From Allochromatium humboldtianum (GTDB lineage Bacteria; Pseudomonadota; Gammaproteobacteria; Chromatiales; Chromatiaceae): a stretch of DNA of 64,000 nucleotides. The notes under the pieces are model-generated. The model saw only the letters and a program-made list of their open reading frames with translations. It was not told the origin of the DNA and made no database searches. Within the stretch, counting starts at the first letter, position 1; each line of letters starts with the position of its first letter. Positions 40,843 through 49,787 of this stretch are shown in pieces. Position numbers and translations under genes: made by a program. The stretch spans positions 434,001 through 498,000 of the forward strand of contig NZ_JABZEO010000001.1 of assembly GCF_013385175.1 (NCBI RefSeq), written 5' to 3'.

Positions 40843-42450
40843 TCAGTCGGCCGTCCAGCAGAAACGGCCCCGCCCAGTCTCCTTGGCGCGATACATGGCC
40901 ATGTCGGCCGTCGTCAGCAGGGCATCCAGGGTCCGCTCGCCGTGATCGAGCACGAGACCGATCGAGGTACCCAGAAGGCAGTCCCGGTCCTGAATCCGAA
41001 CCGGACGCTCGAAGACGCCCAGACATTTGCGCGCCACCAGTTCGGCGATCTCGCGGGCCTCATCCGGATCGAGATCCGCCAGCAGGATGACGAACTCATC
41101 GCCGCCGATGCGTGCCAGCGTGTCCTCGCCACGGATCACTCCGCTCAGGCGTGTGGCCACTTCGCGCAGGGCCGCATCGCCCGCCCCATGTCCCAGGCTG
41201 TCATTGATGGTCTTGAAGCCGTCCAGGTCGAGATAGAGGATCGCGAGGCCGTATCCATGACGCTGTGCCCGCGCCTGCGCATGCTGGACATGGGTCGCCA
41301 AGAGCTGACGATTGGGCAGTCCGGTCAGGCCATCGTGCCGGGCCAGATACTCCATCTCGGCACGGCTCTCCAGCAGTTTCTCCAGGACGCGATTGAAGGC
41401 GGCGGTCAAGTGACCGACCTCGTCGTTGCGCACCACGGGCAGGGGTTCGAGCGGGATCTCGCCGCGCGTCATGCATTCGGCGTGGCGTGCCGCCTCGCGC
41501 AGCGGGCGTAGCTGATGGCGCAGTCCGATCACCATGACGAGCAGGAACACGAGTGCCAGGATGGCGCTGGTCGTCAGCATGAAGTCGCGCAGACGCTCGA
41601 TCGGTGCGAACAGCTCGTGGGTGGGGAGGCGTGCCACCAGGAACCAGCCGCCCGTAGGCACCGAGGCGATGGCGGCCAATTCCTCGACGCCGCCGGCGTT
41701 GACGTCGATGCCCACGCCGCGAAAGCCCTGCATCGCCATGTCGTGCTGATGATGGATGCCTTCCTTGGGTGTCGGTGTCAGCGTGATATTGAGATCCGAG
41801 GAGCCGAGGAACAGTTGGTCGCGCGGCGAGACCAGGACGAATCCCCCCGTGGCTCCGACCCGCGTGTCATAGAGCGCCTGGACGAAATTGGCCGACTTCA
41901 GCCCCGAGACCCCGACCAGCACGGCCCGCACCTGCCCATCGGTGTCGCGCAGGGGCACGGCCATCGGCAGGACCGGCGCCTTGGAGACCGAGCTGAACAG
42001 GGGGCGGCCGATCACGAACGCACCCTGGATCGCCTGACGGAAGTAGTCGCTGTCCCCGAGCGAAAGGGCGTCCCGGCCGGGCAGGGGCGGGTAGTCGGCC
42101 ACCACCATGCCGGTGTCGTCGAGCACCATCAGTCCTTCTGAGAACAGGGGATTGACCGCCTGATGTTCCGCCAGCCTGGCGCGCAGGGCGATCCTGTCGT
42201 CCAGGAGCGCCGGCGGCAGATGATCGGCGACATGCCGGAGCAGTTCGCGGCGATTCACGAGGTCGCGGTCGATCTGGGCGGCGACATAGTTGGCCAGCGT
42301 CAGCAACTGGCTCGATGTCAGCTCGGTGAGATCCTGGCGCAGATGGCGATCGAGCAGTCCGAACTGGAGACTCGCGTTGAGCAGGATGATCGCCATGCCT
42401 GCCAGGATCAGGCGATTGGCCATGCCCTGCGGATTGATGAGACGTGGCAT
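40843..42450 (-). CDS. Membrane diguanylate cyclase with Cache sensor, HAMP and GGDEF domains
   Basis: The 535-residue protein has a transmembrane helix at about 12-32 (LILAGMAIILLNASLQFGL), a periplasmic double-Cache sensor (about 35-290, with DSDYFRQAI and PMAVPLRDTDGQVRAVLVG), a second helix (about 298-320, TTSAILALVFLLVMVIGL), HAMP (LEPLPVVRNDEVGHLTAAFN), and GGDEF. The catalytic sequence RIGGDEFVILLADLD is intact and RGED lies five residues before GGDEF as inhibitory site. It should sense a small extracytoplasmic ligand and make cyclic di-GMP. The start at 42450 (MPRLINPQGM) is chosen; the upstream 73 codons look non-coding. Confidence 0.9.
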   Translation of the reverse strand: MPRLINPQGMANRLILAGMAIILLNASLQFGLLDRHLRQDLTELTSSQLLTLANYVAAQIDRDLVNRRELLRHVADHLPPALLDDRIALRARLAEHQAVNPLFSEGLMVLDDTGMVVADYPPLPGRDALSLGDSDYFRQAIQGAFVIGRPLFSSVSKAPVLPMAVPLRDTDGQVRAVLVGVSGLKSANFVQALYDTRVGATGGFVLVSPRDQLFLGSSDLNITLTPTPKEGIHHQHDMAMQGFRGVGIDVNAGGVEELAAIASVPTGGWFLVARLPTHELFAPIERLRDFMLTTSAILALVFLLVMVIGLRHQLRPLREAARHAECMTRGEIPLEPLPVVRNDEVGHLTAAFNRVLEKLLESRAEMEYLARHDGLTGLPNRQLLATHVQHAQARAQRHGYGLAILYLDLDGFKTINDSLGHGAGDAALREVATRLSGVIRGEDTLARIGGDEFVILLADLDPDEAREIAELVARKCLGVFERPVRIQDRDCLLGTSIGLVLDHGERTLDALLTTADMAMYRAKETGRGRFCWTAD

Positions 42451-42527
42451 GCGTTTGGGTCGGTGCTCCGATAGGGGGCGTCGGCGACGCGCGGTCTCGT
42501 CGCGCCCCGAACAGTGTCGCACGCCGC

Positions 42528-43514
42528 TCAGAGTCGGACCAGGATCCGTCCATGTGTCTGGCCGGCGAGCACGCGCTCGAACACCTCGGCCAGTCCATCC
42601 AGCGCGACTGTTTCGCTCAGCAGTGCGTCCAGGTTCGCCGGCCGCCAATCGTCGGCCAGATGTTGCCACAGTTCGGTACGCAGTGGATTGGGGACATCCA
42701 CCGAGTTGCAGCCGAGCAGACTCACGCCACGCAGGATGAAGGGCATGACCGTGGTATGCAGCTCATGCCCGCCCGCCAGACCGATGGCGGCGATGTTGCC
42801 GCCGGGGACCGTGGTGCGGGTGATCTGGGCCAGGAGTTCGCCGCCGACGTTGTCGATGGCGCCGCCCCATTCGGCCTTCTCCAGCGGTCGGGTCGCGCCG
42901 GACAGGGCTTCGCGGCCGATGATCCGCGCGGCGCCCAATCCCTTCAGCCAGTCGTGCAGATCCGGCTTGCCCGAGAGTGCCGTGACCTCATAGCCGAGAT
43001 GGGCGAGGATGGCGACCGCCATGGAGCCGACCCCGCCGCTGGCGCCTGTCACCAGGATCGGTCCCAGCTCGGGGCGTTGACCATTGACCTGCATCCGCTG
43101 CACGGCCAGCGCCGCCGTGAATCCAGCCGTGCCCAGGATCATGGCCGCGCGTGCATCGAGTCCCGCCGGCATGGGCACCAGCCAGTCGCCGGGGACACAG
43201 AGGTATTCGGCATAGGCGCCGTCGTGGTCGAAGCTCAAGCCCCAGCCGGTGGCGATGACCGCATCCCCGGCTTTGTAGTTCGGATGTCGGGAGACCTCGG
43301 CTTCGCCCGCCGCATCGATGCCGCCGACCAGGGGAAAGGTCCGCAGGATCTTGCCGCGACCCGTGCCGGCGAGCGCGTCCTTGTAGTTGACGCTGGAATA
43401 CTGGACCCGGATCAGCACCTCGCCCTCAGCCGGTTCCGGCCTGGGTCGCTGTTCGATCCCAGCATGATGGCCCTGGTCGTCGTTGTGGATACGGAAGGCT
43501 GAGTACAGATGCAT
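42528..43514 (-). CDS. acuI: AcuI/YhdH-family NADPH-dependent quinone/acryloyl-CoA oxidoreductase
   Basis: Zinc-free medium-chain dehydrogenase of 328 residues. YhdH/AcuI members reduce acryloyl-CoA, detoxifying it during propionate or DMSP metabolism. Visible are VQYSSVNYKDALAGTGRGKI, FPLVGGIDAAGEAEVS, GTAGFTAALAVQRM, the NADPH motif VTGASGGVGSMAVAIL and the ending AGQTHGRILVRL. The ATG at 43514 gives the usual N-terminus MHLYSAFRIHNDDQG; the longer frame upstream overlaps the methyltransferase-like gene out of frame. It lies 49 bp after that gene and may be co-transcribed with it. Confidence 0.92.
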   Translation of the reverse strand: MHLYSAFRIHNDDQGHHAGIEQRPRPEPAEGEVLIRVQYSSVNYKDALAGTGRGKILRTFPLVGGIDAAGEAEVSRHPNYKAGDAVIATGWGLSFDHDGAYAEYLCVPGDWLVPMPAGLDARAAMILGTAGFTAALAVQRMQVNGQRPELGPILVTGASGGVGSMAVAILAHLGYEVTALSGKPDLHDWLKGLGAARIIGREALSGATRPLEKAEWGGAIDNVGGELLAQITRTTVPGGNIAAIGLAGGHELHTTVMPFILRGVSLLGCNSVDVPNPLRTELWQHLADDWRPANLDALLSETVALDGLAEVFERVLAGQTHGRILVRL

Positions 43515-43563
43515 TGTATGGACCCTGAAACAGATGTTGATGCATGCGTTCGGCGGTTCAGGT

Positions 43564-45300
43564 TCAGTAGCGACGCGCCATCGCTCTGACGTATTCCGCC
43601 TCGCGCCCATCGAGACCATAGAGCCGAAACACCGCCTCATCGACGGCGTCCCGATCGCTTTCGAGCGCCACGGTCGCCAGTTCGGCGCGCAGCGTTTCCG
43701 GCACCTCCGTCCAGCGCGGAATCCGCAGACGCTTGAGCGATGACGCCTGAATCCGTGGATGGCCGGCCGAGCGTGTGTCATAGGTCGCGACCATCGCCAT
43801 GGCCACCGATGAGCGCAGAACCGCCTGGAGCGCGCGCGGCTCCCATTCGGACATGGTGACATAGCACAGGCTGTGATGCGGGTAGAAATGCCCCTCGTCG
43901 AACACCACCAGCGTCTCGCCCCGGATGTCGGCCATCAGCAGCTTCGGCCGTTCGACCAGACTCGGGTCGATGCGGTCGATGGTGCGATACCAGGCCGTCG
44001 GGTTGCGTCGGGCGACATGCCGCCCCGCGATCGCCGCCCGATGCCGTTCCAGATATTTCGCCAGCCGTGGATGCTCGTCGAGATCGACCAACCGACCATC
44101 CGCTCGGAACGGATTGATCACCCCCTGGCCGTGCCACCGGATCTCACCATCGGCCAGATCCCGGGCCATGACCAGCGGCAGCTTGCAGGCCGGCTCGACC
44201 GGCAGGCTCGGATAGTCGTCGATGAAGACGCGGTCACAACCGGTGGCCACGCCGAGTCCGACCTTGCAACCGACCTCGTCCAGCGTCGGATAGGCCTGTT
44301 CGAGCCGACGGATCACGTCCAGGTGCTCTCCGCCGTCGAGCAGCCAGGGCGCGTCGCGTCTTGCGCCGCCGAGCCGTACCTCGGCGACCAGCGTCTCGTC
44401 CGGTGATTCGGCCCCCAGGGTCGCGACCAGATAGGGCAGTTGTTCGATCAGACTCAAGACGCCCGGCTTGACGAGGCGCGTCGTGCCGAGTGTGTCGGCA
44501 GGCGGCTCGACAGGCGGGCGCTCGATGAACGTGAGCGCGGCGAGCCCGTTCGACGCCAAGGCATCGAGACCTTCGAGGTCGATGAAATGCGTCAGCGTGA
44601 ACTCCAGCGTGACCTTCGCACGCAATGGGCCGCCGGATTTGTTCCTCAGCCAGCGGCCGGCGCAGACGAATCCGAGCCGTCCGTCGGGCGCCAGCCGATC
44701 CAGGGCGCGCTCGAAGAAGGCGATCGAGAGATCGGCACGATCATAGAGGGTGTGGAAACGCCGCCGGTACTCACGCCGCAGGACGCTGGGCAGGCGCTCC
44801 AGACGCACCTGGGGCGGTCGTCCGACCACGCAATCGAACTCGCCGCGCAGATGACAGAGCAGGAAGTCGTCGCGGATCAGCCAGACCGTGCGCAGCCGGT
44901 GCGCATCGCGTTCAGAGAGCCCCGCCGCGACCAGTCGCGCCTCGACAGCGCGCGCGGTCGCGTCATGGTCGGCGATGTGCGGCTCGACGGCACGAATGGT
45001 CTCGCGCAGCTCGCGCACCGCCTCGCTCGCCTGACCGCCGGCCAGACTGTAGGCCGCGAGCAGACGCTCGATCGCGGCCAGCAGCACCTCGCCCTGGCCG
45101 AACGCCGGTTCGAGCAGCCGTAAGCGATACAGCGGTCGGTCGGGCGTATAGCCGGCCAGATCCAGGAGGGCGTTCACGACCTCGGGCGGCGTGGAGACGC
45201 TATCACGTTCGGTGTCGTGCTGTCGTGCCAGTCGCGACAGTGCGCTCTTGATGGCGGGACAGCGGGCCGCGGGGCCAAGGACGTCTAGAAGCGGACTCAT
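43564..45300 (-). CDS. Eco57I-type adenine methyltransferase-like protein with altered catalytic motif
   Basis: Resembles N6-adenine DNA methyltransferases of type IIG (Eco57I/BREX-like) systems, 578 residues. The S-adenosylmethionine motif LLEPAFGQGEVLL is at 63-75. The catalytic motif IV, normally NPPY/F, reads GRPPQVRLE at 160-168, so the key Asn and the aromatic residue are both changed. The target-recognition-like C-terminal half (KVGLGVATGCDRVFI, HHSLCYVTMSEWEP, then TRSAGHPRIQASSLKRLRIP) matches the family well. No endonuclease gene adjoins. It probably binds DNA but may not methylate it, unless the altered motif is functional. Confidence 0.82.
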   Translation of the reverse strand: MSPLLDVLGPAARCPAIKSALSRLARQHDTERDSVSTPPEVVNALLDLAGYTPDRPLYRLRLLEPAFGQGEVLLAAIERLLAAYSLAGGQASEAVRELRETIRAVEPHIADHDATARAVEARLVAAGLSERDAHRLRTVWLIRDDFLLCHLRGEFDCVVGRPPQVRLERLPSVLRREYRRRFHTLYDRADLSIAFFERALDRLAPDGRLGFVCAGRWLRNKSGGPLRAKVTLEFTLTHFIDLEGLDALASNGLAALTFIERPPVEPPADTLGTTRLVKPGVLSLIEQLPYLVATLGAESPDETLVAEVRLGGARRDAPWLLDGGEHLDVIRRLEQAYPTLDEVGCKVGLGVATGCDRVFIDDYPSLPVEPACKLPLVMARDLADGEIRWHGQGVINPFRADGRLVDLDEHPRLAKYLERHRAAIAGRHVARRNPTAWYRTIDRIDPSLVERPKLLMADIRGETLVVFDEGHFYPHHSLCYVTMSEWEPRALQAVLRSSVAMAMVATYDTRSAGHPRIQASSLKRLRIPRWTEVPETLRAELATVALESDRDAVDEAVFRLYGLDGREAEYVRAMARRY

Positions 45301-45439
45301 CGAGAATCAGACGATCGATCACTTGGGCAGGATGAAGAAACGTTAAGCTTATACCGTGCGCTGGTCGACTCGACTACACTAGTTCGAATCATTCTCTACA
45401 ACGATCTCAGTTCCATCAACGCACCACAAGGAGCCCCCA

Positions 45440-46018
45440 ATGGCCATCAGTTTGCAAAAAGGCGGTAACGTCAGTCTGACCAAGACCGATCCGGGTCTGA
45501 CCAATGTCCAAGTCGGACTGGGCTGGGACGCGCGTTCCACCGACGGCGCGGCCTTCGATCTGGACGCCAGTGTGTTCCTGGTCGGCGATGACGGCAAGGT
45601 GCTGTCGGACGGTCACTTCGTCTTCTACAACCAGAAGACCTCGCCCGACGGCGCCGTGATCCATGCCGGCGACAACACCACGGGCGCCGGCGAGGGCGAC
45701 GACGAGACCGTCTCCATCAATCTGCCGGGCGTCGAGGCGGGCGTGAAGCGCGTGGTCTTCGCCGTCACTATCCACGAGGCCGAGAGCCGCAAACAGAACT
45801 TCGGCATGGTGCGCAACGCCTTCATGCGCGTGCTGAACAAAGACAGCAGTACCGAGCTGGCCCGTTTCGACCTCTCCGAGGACTACTCGACCGAGACGGC
45901 CATGATCTTCGGCGAGATCTACCGCAACGGCGAGGAGTGGAAGTTCAAGGCTGTCGGCCAGGGCTTCGCCGGCGGCCTGGGCGCGCTGGCCAAGGATCAC
46001 GGCGTCAACATCGGTTGA
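45440..46018 (+). CDS. TerD-family calcium-binding stress protein
   Basis: Protein of the tellurite-resistance/stress TerD family, 192 residues. It has the family start [15 protein letters not shown], the [20 protein letters not shown] segment, the Ca2+-binding loop [15 protein letters not shown] with its acidic residues, and [27 protein letters not shown] lies 12 bp before the ATG. A second TerD gene follows 0.9 kb downstream with an AIM24 gene between. TerD proteins are proposed to respond to metal or membrane stress; the mechanism is not settled. Confidence 0.93.
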   Translation: MAISLQKGGNVSLTKTDPGLTNVQVGLGWDARSTDGAAFDLDASVFLVGDDGKVLSDGHFVFYNQKTSPDGAVIHAGDNTTGAGEGDDETVSINLPGVEAGVKRVVFAVTIHEAESRKQNFGMVRNAFMRVLNKDSSTELARFDLSEDYSTETAMIFGEIYRNGEEWKFKAVGQGFAGGLGALAKDHGVNIG

Positions 46019-46124
46019 TTCCAAGCTGCCAGCGTCCGGCGATCGGCTTCCAGCAACAGCGCTGGCGGCTGGTCGCCGGTTGCCGGACGCCTCATTGCTT
46101 TCATCCGCTAGGGGAGGCCAAGCC

Positions 46125-46811
46125 ATGCCAACCTTCACGGTCACTGGAGAGATCGATCCGTTTCTGCATGTGAGTCTGAGCAAGGGCGAACGGGTCTTCT
46201 GCGAGTCCGGCGCCATGGTCATGATGGAAGAGCCGCTGCAAGTGAAGGGCCAGATGCGCGGCGGCTTCGGACGTGCGCTGCTGCGGCGTCTGGCCAATGA
46301 CGAGTCCTTCTTCCAGCAGGAGATCGAGGCCGTCGGCGGCGACGGCGACTGTCTGCTCTCACCGACCATGCCCGGTTCGATCGAGCTGCTCGACGTCACC
46401 CCCAGTTCGTCCTACACACTCTCCGACAGCAGCTTTCTCGCCGCCGAATCCGGCGTGCAAGTCAATCCACGGCTCAATACGGTCGGCGGCGGGCTGTTCG
46501 GCGGCACCGGCGGTTTCGTGATCATGGAAGCGGTTGGGCAGGGCAAGCTGGCCGTGTCGGGTTTCGGCTCGATCTTCACCCTGGATGTCACGCACGGTCG
46601 CGATATCGTCATCGACAACAATCATGCGGTGGCCTGGTCATCGAGTCTGCTCTACGAGGTCGGGATGCCGCGCACGGGCGGCGGCTTCTTCGGCTCGATC
46701 GTCAACTCCGTGACCTCGGGCGAAGGGTTGGTGATCCGGTTTCGCGGTCAGGGCAAGGTCGTCATCTGCTCGCGCAACAAGACCATCTTCCGACCCCAGC
46801 AAGGGCAATGA
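46125..46811 (+). CDS. AIM24/TIGR00266 family protein
   Basis: Member of the AIM24 family, a trimeric beta-barrel-like fold with glycine-rich repeats, of unknown function. The 228 residues contain FLHVSLSKGERVFCESGAMV, a Gly-rich middle (GGGLFGGTGGFVIMEAVGQG) and the closing VIRFRGQGKVVICSRNK. The ATG at 46125 follows AGGGGAGGCC. It sits between two terD genes on the same strand, an arrangement seen in several bacterial stress loci, which suggests a joint role in envelope or metal stress (inference). Confidence 0.9.
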   Translation: MPTFTVTGEIDPFLHVSLSKGERVFCESGAMVMMEEPLQVKGQMRGGFGRALLRRLANDESFFQQEIEAVGGDGDCLLSPTMPGSIELLDVTPSSSYTLSDSSFLAAESGVQVNPRLNTVGGGLFGGTGGFVIMEAVGQGKLAVSGFGSIFTLDVTHGRDIVIDNNHAVAWSSSLLYEVGMPRTGGGFFGSIVNSVTSGEGLVIRFRGQGKVVICSRNKTIFRPQQGQ

Positions 46812-46902
46812 CCGCGTGCGCATTCCAGCCGTTTCAACAATCACCACGTATCCAGCAATCCATGCCGCGCCAGACGCGGTTCATCACTGAGGAGTCGTCA
46901 TC

Positions 46903-47499
46903 ATGGGCATCAGTCTTCAGAAAGGTCAAAAGATCTCGCTCGAAAAAGAGGCCGGCGGCGGTCTGACCCGCATCGTCATGGGCCTGGGCTGGGATGCCGC
47001 TCAGTCCGGCAAGGGCGGTCTACTGGGCGGTCTGTTCGGCGGCGGCGGGAACGACAGCATCGACCTCGACGCCTCCTGTCTGCTGTTCGACGAAGCAGGC
47101 GAGCTGGTCGACGCGGTCTGGTTCCGCCAGCTCACCAGCCGCGACGGCAGTATCCATCACACCGGCGACAACCGCACCGGTGAGGGCGCGGGCGACGACG
47201 AGCAAATCAAGGTCGATCTCGCGGCGGTACCGGCCAACGTCAAGAGTCTGGTGTTCACCGTCAACAACTACACCGGCCAGGATTTCTCGCAGGTGGCCAA
47301 TGCCTACTGTCGCATCCTCAACGGTGCGAACAACAGTGAGATCGCCCGCTATGATCTGAGCTGTCAGGGCAGCCACTCGGCCATGCTCATGGCCAAGGTC
47401 TATCGTCACAATGGCGAATGGAAGATGCACGCCATCGGCGAGGTCGGTCAGGGGCGGACCTTCGAGCAGCTCCTGCCGCAGATCAAACCGCATCTTTGA
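46903..47499 (+). CDS. TerD-family calcium-binding stress protein (second copy)
   Basis: Second TerD paralogue, 198 residues. It shares the start MGISLQKGQKISLEK, the GLGWD motif and the calcium loop ASCLLFDEAGELVD, and ends KMHAIGEVGQGRTFEQLLPQ. Unlike the first copy it carries a Gly-rich insert GKGGLLGGLFGGGGNDS before the loop. It follows the AIM24 gene by 91 bp with GAGGAG upstream. The two TerD proteins may form a Ca2+-dependent complex; this is inferred from the pairing only. Confidence 0.93.
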   Translation: MGISLQKGQKISLEKEAGGGLTRIVMGLGWDAAQSGKGGLLGGLFGGGGNDSIDLDASCLLFDEAGELVDAVWFRQLTSRDGSIHHTGDNRTGEGAGDDEQIKVDLAAVPANVKSLVFTVNNYTGQDFSQVANAYCRILNGANNSEIARYDLSCQGSHSAMLMAKVYRHNGEWKMHAIGEVGQGRTFEQLLPQIKPHL

Positions 47500-47537
47500 G
47501 AACGTCCGTGCTATGTAGCGCTCTTACCTGAAACCGC

Positions 47538-48953
47538 TCAACCGATGACCACGTCGGTTTGGGGCAGGCGTTCCAGCAGGGCGTGTTGCAGGGCGTGCTT
47601 GGCGTCTGTGTCGCCGTGGACGAGGATGATCTTCTTGGGCTTGACCCGCAGGCGGGTGACGAAGTTGATCAGGTCTTTTTGATCGGCGTGGGCGGAGTAG
47701 CCGCCGAGGGTATGGATGCCGGCGCGGATGTCGAGGCGGGTGCCGTCGAGGTCGACATAGCCGCCGCGCGGTCCGTAGCGCTGGATTGCCCAGCCGGGGG
47801 TGCCGGCGGCCTGGTAGCCGACGAAGAGGACGTCGTGGCGTGGGTCGCCGAGCATGGCTTTGAGGTAGTTGACGATGCGTCCGCCGGCGCACATGCCGCT
47901 GGCGGCGATGACGATGGCTGGGCGGGCGCTGCGGGTCAGGTAGTCGACGGTGCGCAGGTGGGTGGCGTGGTCGTCGATGGTGATGAGTTGTTCGAAGTCG
48001 AGTGGGTGGCGGCCTGAGTCGAGTCGGCTTTTGGCTTCGCGGTCCCAGTGGTCGCGCAGGCGGGCGTAGCCGGCGGTGAAGTCGGCGGCCAGGGGGGAGT
48101 CGAGGATGATGTCGAGGTCGTGCCAGGTGCGTCCTTTGGTCAGGCGTCGTTGGCGATGTTGGTGGATGATGGCTTCGAGTTCGTAGAGCAGTTCCTGGGT
48201 GCGGCCGATGCTGAAGGCGGGGATGAGCAGGGTTCCGTCGTTGTCGAAGGCGTGTTCGACGATGGCGCGCAGGCGGTCGCGTCGTGAGCGGCGGTCTTCG
48301 TGGAGTCGGTCGCCGTAGGTGCTTTCGAGGACGACGATGTCGGCGGCGTAGGGGGATTTGGGGGCGGGCAGCAGGGGGGTATGGGGAGCGCCGAGGTCGC
48401 CGGAGAAGAGGACGCGGGTGGCGGTTCCTCCTTGGCGCAGGTCGCATTCGACGTAGGCGGAGCCGAGGATGTGGCCGGCGGGTTTGAGTCGGAGGCGCAG
48501 GCTGGGGTCGCCGGTCGTGAGGCTGTGCCACTGGCCGTAGGGGAGGGGGACGGTGAGTTGGCGGACGCGGTCGAGCACTCGGGCGATGAGTTTGGCGTCG
48601 CGCGTGACGCCGACTTTGAGGGCGTCTTCGATGACGAGTGGGAGCAGCTCGGCGGAGGCTTGACTACAATAGATGGGAGACTTGAAGCCGGCGGCGAGCA
48701 GGTAGGGCAGGCGGCCGATATGATCGATATGTACATGTGTGACGATCAGGGCGAGGATCGGTTCGACGGGGAACTCGATCTGGAGGCGGTCGTGGCCGGC
48801 GCCCTGGGTGGATGTTTCGGCGCCCTGGAAGAGGCCGCAGTCGATCAGGATCGATTGGCCGTTGCCGAGTTGGAGTTCGTGGCAGGAGCCGGTGACGCCT
48901 GTGGTGGCGCCGTGGTGGAGGATGGTTGGATTTGGCCTGTGTTGATGAGTCAT
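47538..48953 (-). CDS. Metallo-beta-lactamase/beta-CASP RNA-processing-type hydrolase
   Basis: Zinc-dependent hydrolase of the beta-CASP family (471 residues), whose members are RNases related to CPSF73; the substrate here is unknown. The metal motif is THVHIDHIG (His73, His75, Asp77, His78), with PAGHILGSAYVE, FSGDLGAPHTPLL, and the beta-CASP motifs IPAFSIGRTQELLYEL, ASGMCAGGRIVNYL and GYSAHADQKDLINFV followed by VHGD. A decayed second copy lies 1.2-1.8 kb to the right, on the same strand. The higBA toxin-antitoxin pair sits between the two copies. Confidence 0.92.
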   Translation of the reverse strand: MTHQHRPNPTILHHGATTGVTGSCHELQLGNGQSILIDCGLFQGAETSTQGAGHDRLQIEFPVEPILALIVTHVHIDHIGRLPYLLAAGFKSPIYCSQASAELLPLVIEDALKVGVTRDAKLIARVLDRVRQLTVPLPYGQWHSLTTGDPSLRLRLKPAGHILGSAYVECDLRQGGTATRVLFSGDLGAPHTPLLPAPKSPYAADIVVLESTYGDRLHEDRRSRRDRLRAIVEHAFDNDGTLLIPAFSIGRTQELLYELEAIIHQHRQRRLTKGRTWHDLDIILDSPLAADFTAGYARLRDHWDREAKSRLDSGRHPLDFEQLITIDDHATHLRTVDYLTRSARPAIVIAASGMCAGGRIVNYLKAMLGDPRHDVLFVGYQAAGTPGWAIQRYGPRGGYVDLDGTRLDIRAGIHTLGGYSAHADQKDLINFVTRLRVKPKKIILVHGDTDAKHALQHALLERLPQTDVVIG

Positions 48954-49030
48954 GTTTACCTCGGGTGCCGGCGATGATGCCGCCTCTTGTTGACTCGTTA
49001 ACTCGGTTTGGGGTCGGTGGACGGCCAGGA

Positions 49031-49444
49031 TCAGACGAAGGTCGCCGGCGATACTCCGAAGCGTTCGCTCAAAGCGCGGATTTGACGAAGGTTGAGTTCG
49101 CGCTTGCCGGCCAGGATTTCGGAAACGACGCCCTGACTGCCGATGTCCGATAGATCGCTCTGCCTCAGTCCGTGCTGTTCGATCAGAAACTTCAAGGCTT
49201 GCAAACCTGTTGCCTCGGGCAACGGATGGGTCTCGGCCTCATAGTCTGCGATAAGGTCGCCCACGATATCGACGAGTTCCATGGCGGGATGCTGTTCGTT
49301 GCCCTGGGCTTCGTCGAGTAGGATTTCGAGCATCTCGATCATGTGAGCGTAGTGGGTTTGGTCGCGGATTGGAGCGATGTCGGTCGCGCGGCGAAAGTTC
49401 TCCCAAGCCGGAAGCAGGCGGTTGATGTCGATTTGTGCATTCAC
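49031..49444 (-). CDS. higA: HigA-family antitoxin
   Basis: Antitoxin of a type II toxin-antitoxin pair, 137 residues. The N-terminal half is helical (RDQTHYAHMIEMLEILLDEA), the C-terminal half is a Cro/C1 helix-turn-helix (LIEQHGLRQSDLSDIGSQGV followed by SEILAGKRELNLRQIRALSE). It should bind both HigB and its own promoter. The gene starts inside the end of higB with a 4-bp overlap (ATGA), the toxin-first order typical of hig loci. Confidence 0.9.
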   Translation of the reverse strand: MNAQIDINRLLPAWENFRRATDIAPIRDQTHYAHMIEMLEILLDEAQGNEQHPAMELVDIVGDLIADYEAETHPLPEATGLQALKFLIEQHGLRQSDLSDIGSQGVVSEILAGKRELNLRQIRALSERFGVSPATFV

Positions 49445-49728
49445 GGTTTCCAGGTTCCTCTGTCGTAGTCTTGATGGGTGAGGACGGCCTTGATATACAG
49501 GATTTGCTTCTCGAACCGGATATAGGCGATCAGGCGGTATTTGTTGCCGCCGATGTCGAACACCACCAGGTCGCCGACACTGTCAACGCTGTTGAAAGTG
49601 GCCTTGAGTTCGGCCCAGTTGGAAAATCGGTTCTTCTCGATCACCCGCCGCCAGCCCTGCAATGGGGCTTCGGCTTGCGGATGGTCGGCCGCGAAGGCCC
49701 GCAGTGCGCTGTTGCTGATGACTTTCAC
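49441..49728 (-). CDS. higB: HigB-family mRNA interferase toxin
   Basis: Ribosome-dependent mRNA endonuclease toxin of the HigB family, 95 residues. Characteristic segments are VISNSALRAFAADHPQAEAP, ADLKATF-like spacing (AELKATFNSVDSV), VVFDIGGNKYRLIAYI and the closing YIKAVLTHQDYDRGTW. The start codon is a GTG. A 15-bp palindrome lies just upstream and is a likely HigA operator. With higA it forms a complete module between the intact metallo-hydrolase gene and its decayed copy. Confidence 0.9.
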   Translation of the reverse strand: MKVISNSALRAFAADHPQAEAPLQGWRRVIEKNRFSNWAELKATFNSVDSVGDLVVFDIGGNKYRLIAYIRFEKQILYIKAVLTHQDYDRGTWKP

Positions 49729-49739
49729 CCAAAAAATCT

Positions 49740-49754
49740 ATCTCAATTTGAGAT
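49740..49754. promoter_or_regulatory. Candidate HigA operator palindrome
   Basis: ATCTCAA and TTGAGAT form a perfect 7-bp dyad around one T, 12 bp upstream of the higB GTG start. Short palindromes in this place are the usual autoregulatory sites of HigA antitoxins. Confidence 0.5.
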
Positions 49755-49787
49755 GGCGCTCCATTGGTCGCAGGATAGGCATCTGAT

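Noticed and set aside
43515-43862. N-terminal extension of the AcuI frame
   Set aside because: It overlaps the methyltransferase-like gene in another frame; AcuI proteins begin at MHLYSAF.
47559-48977. Plus-strand ORFs opposite the beta-CASP hydrolase gene
   Set aside because: Gly/Ala/Asp/Val-rich shadow frames; the minus-strand product has all zinc-binding motifs.
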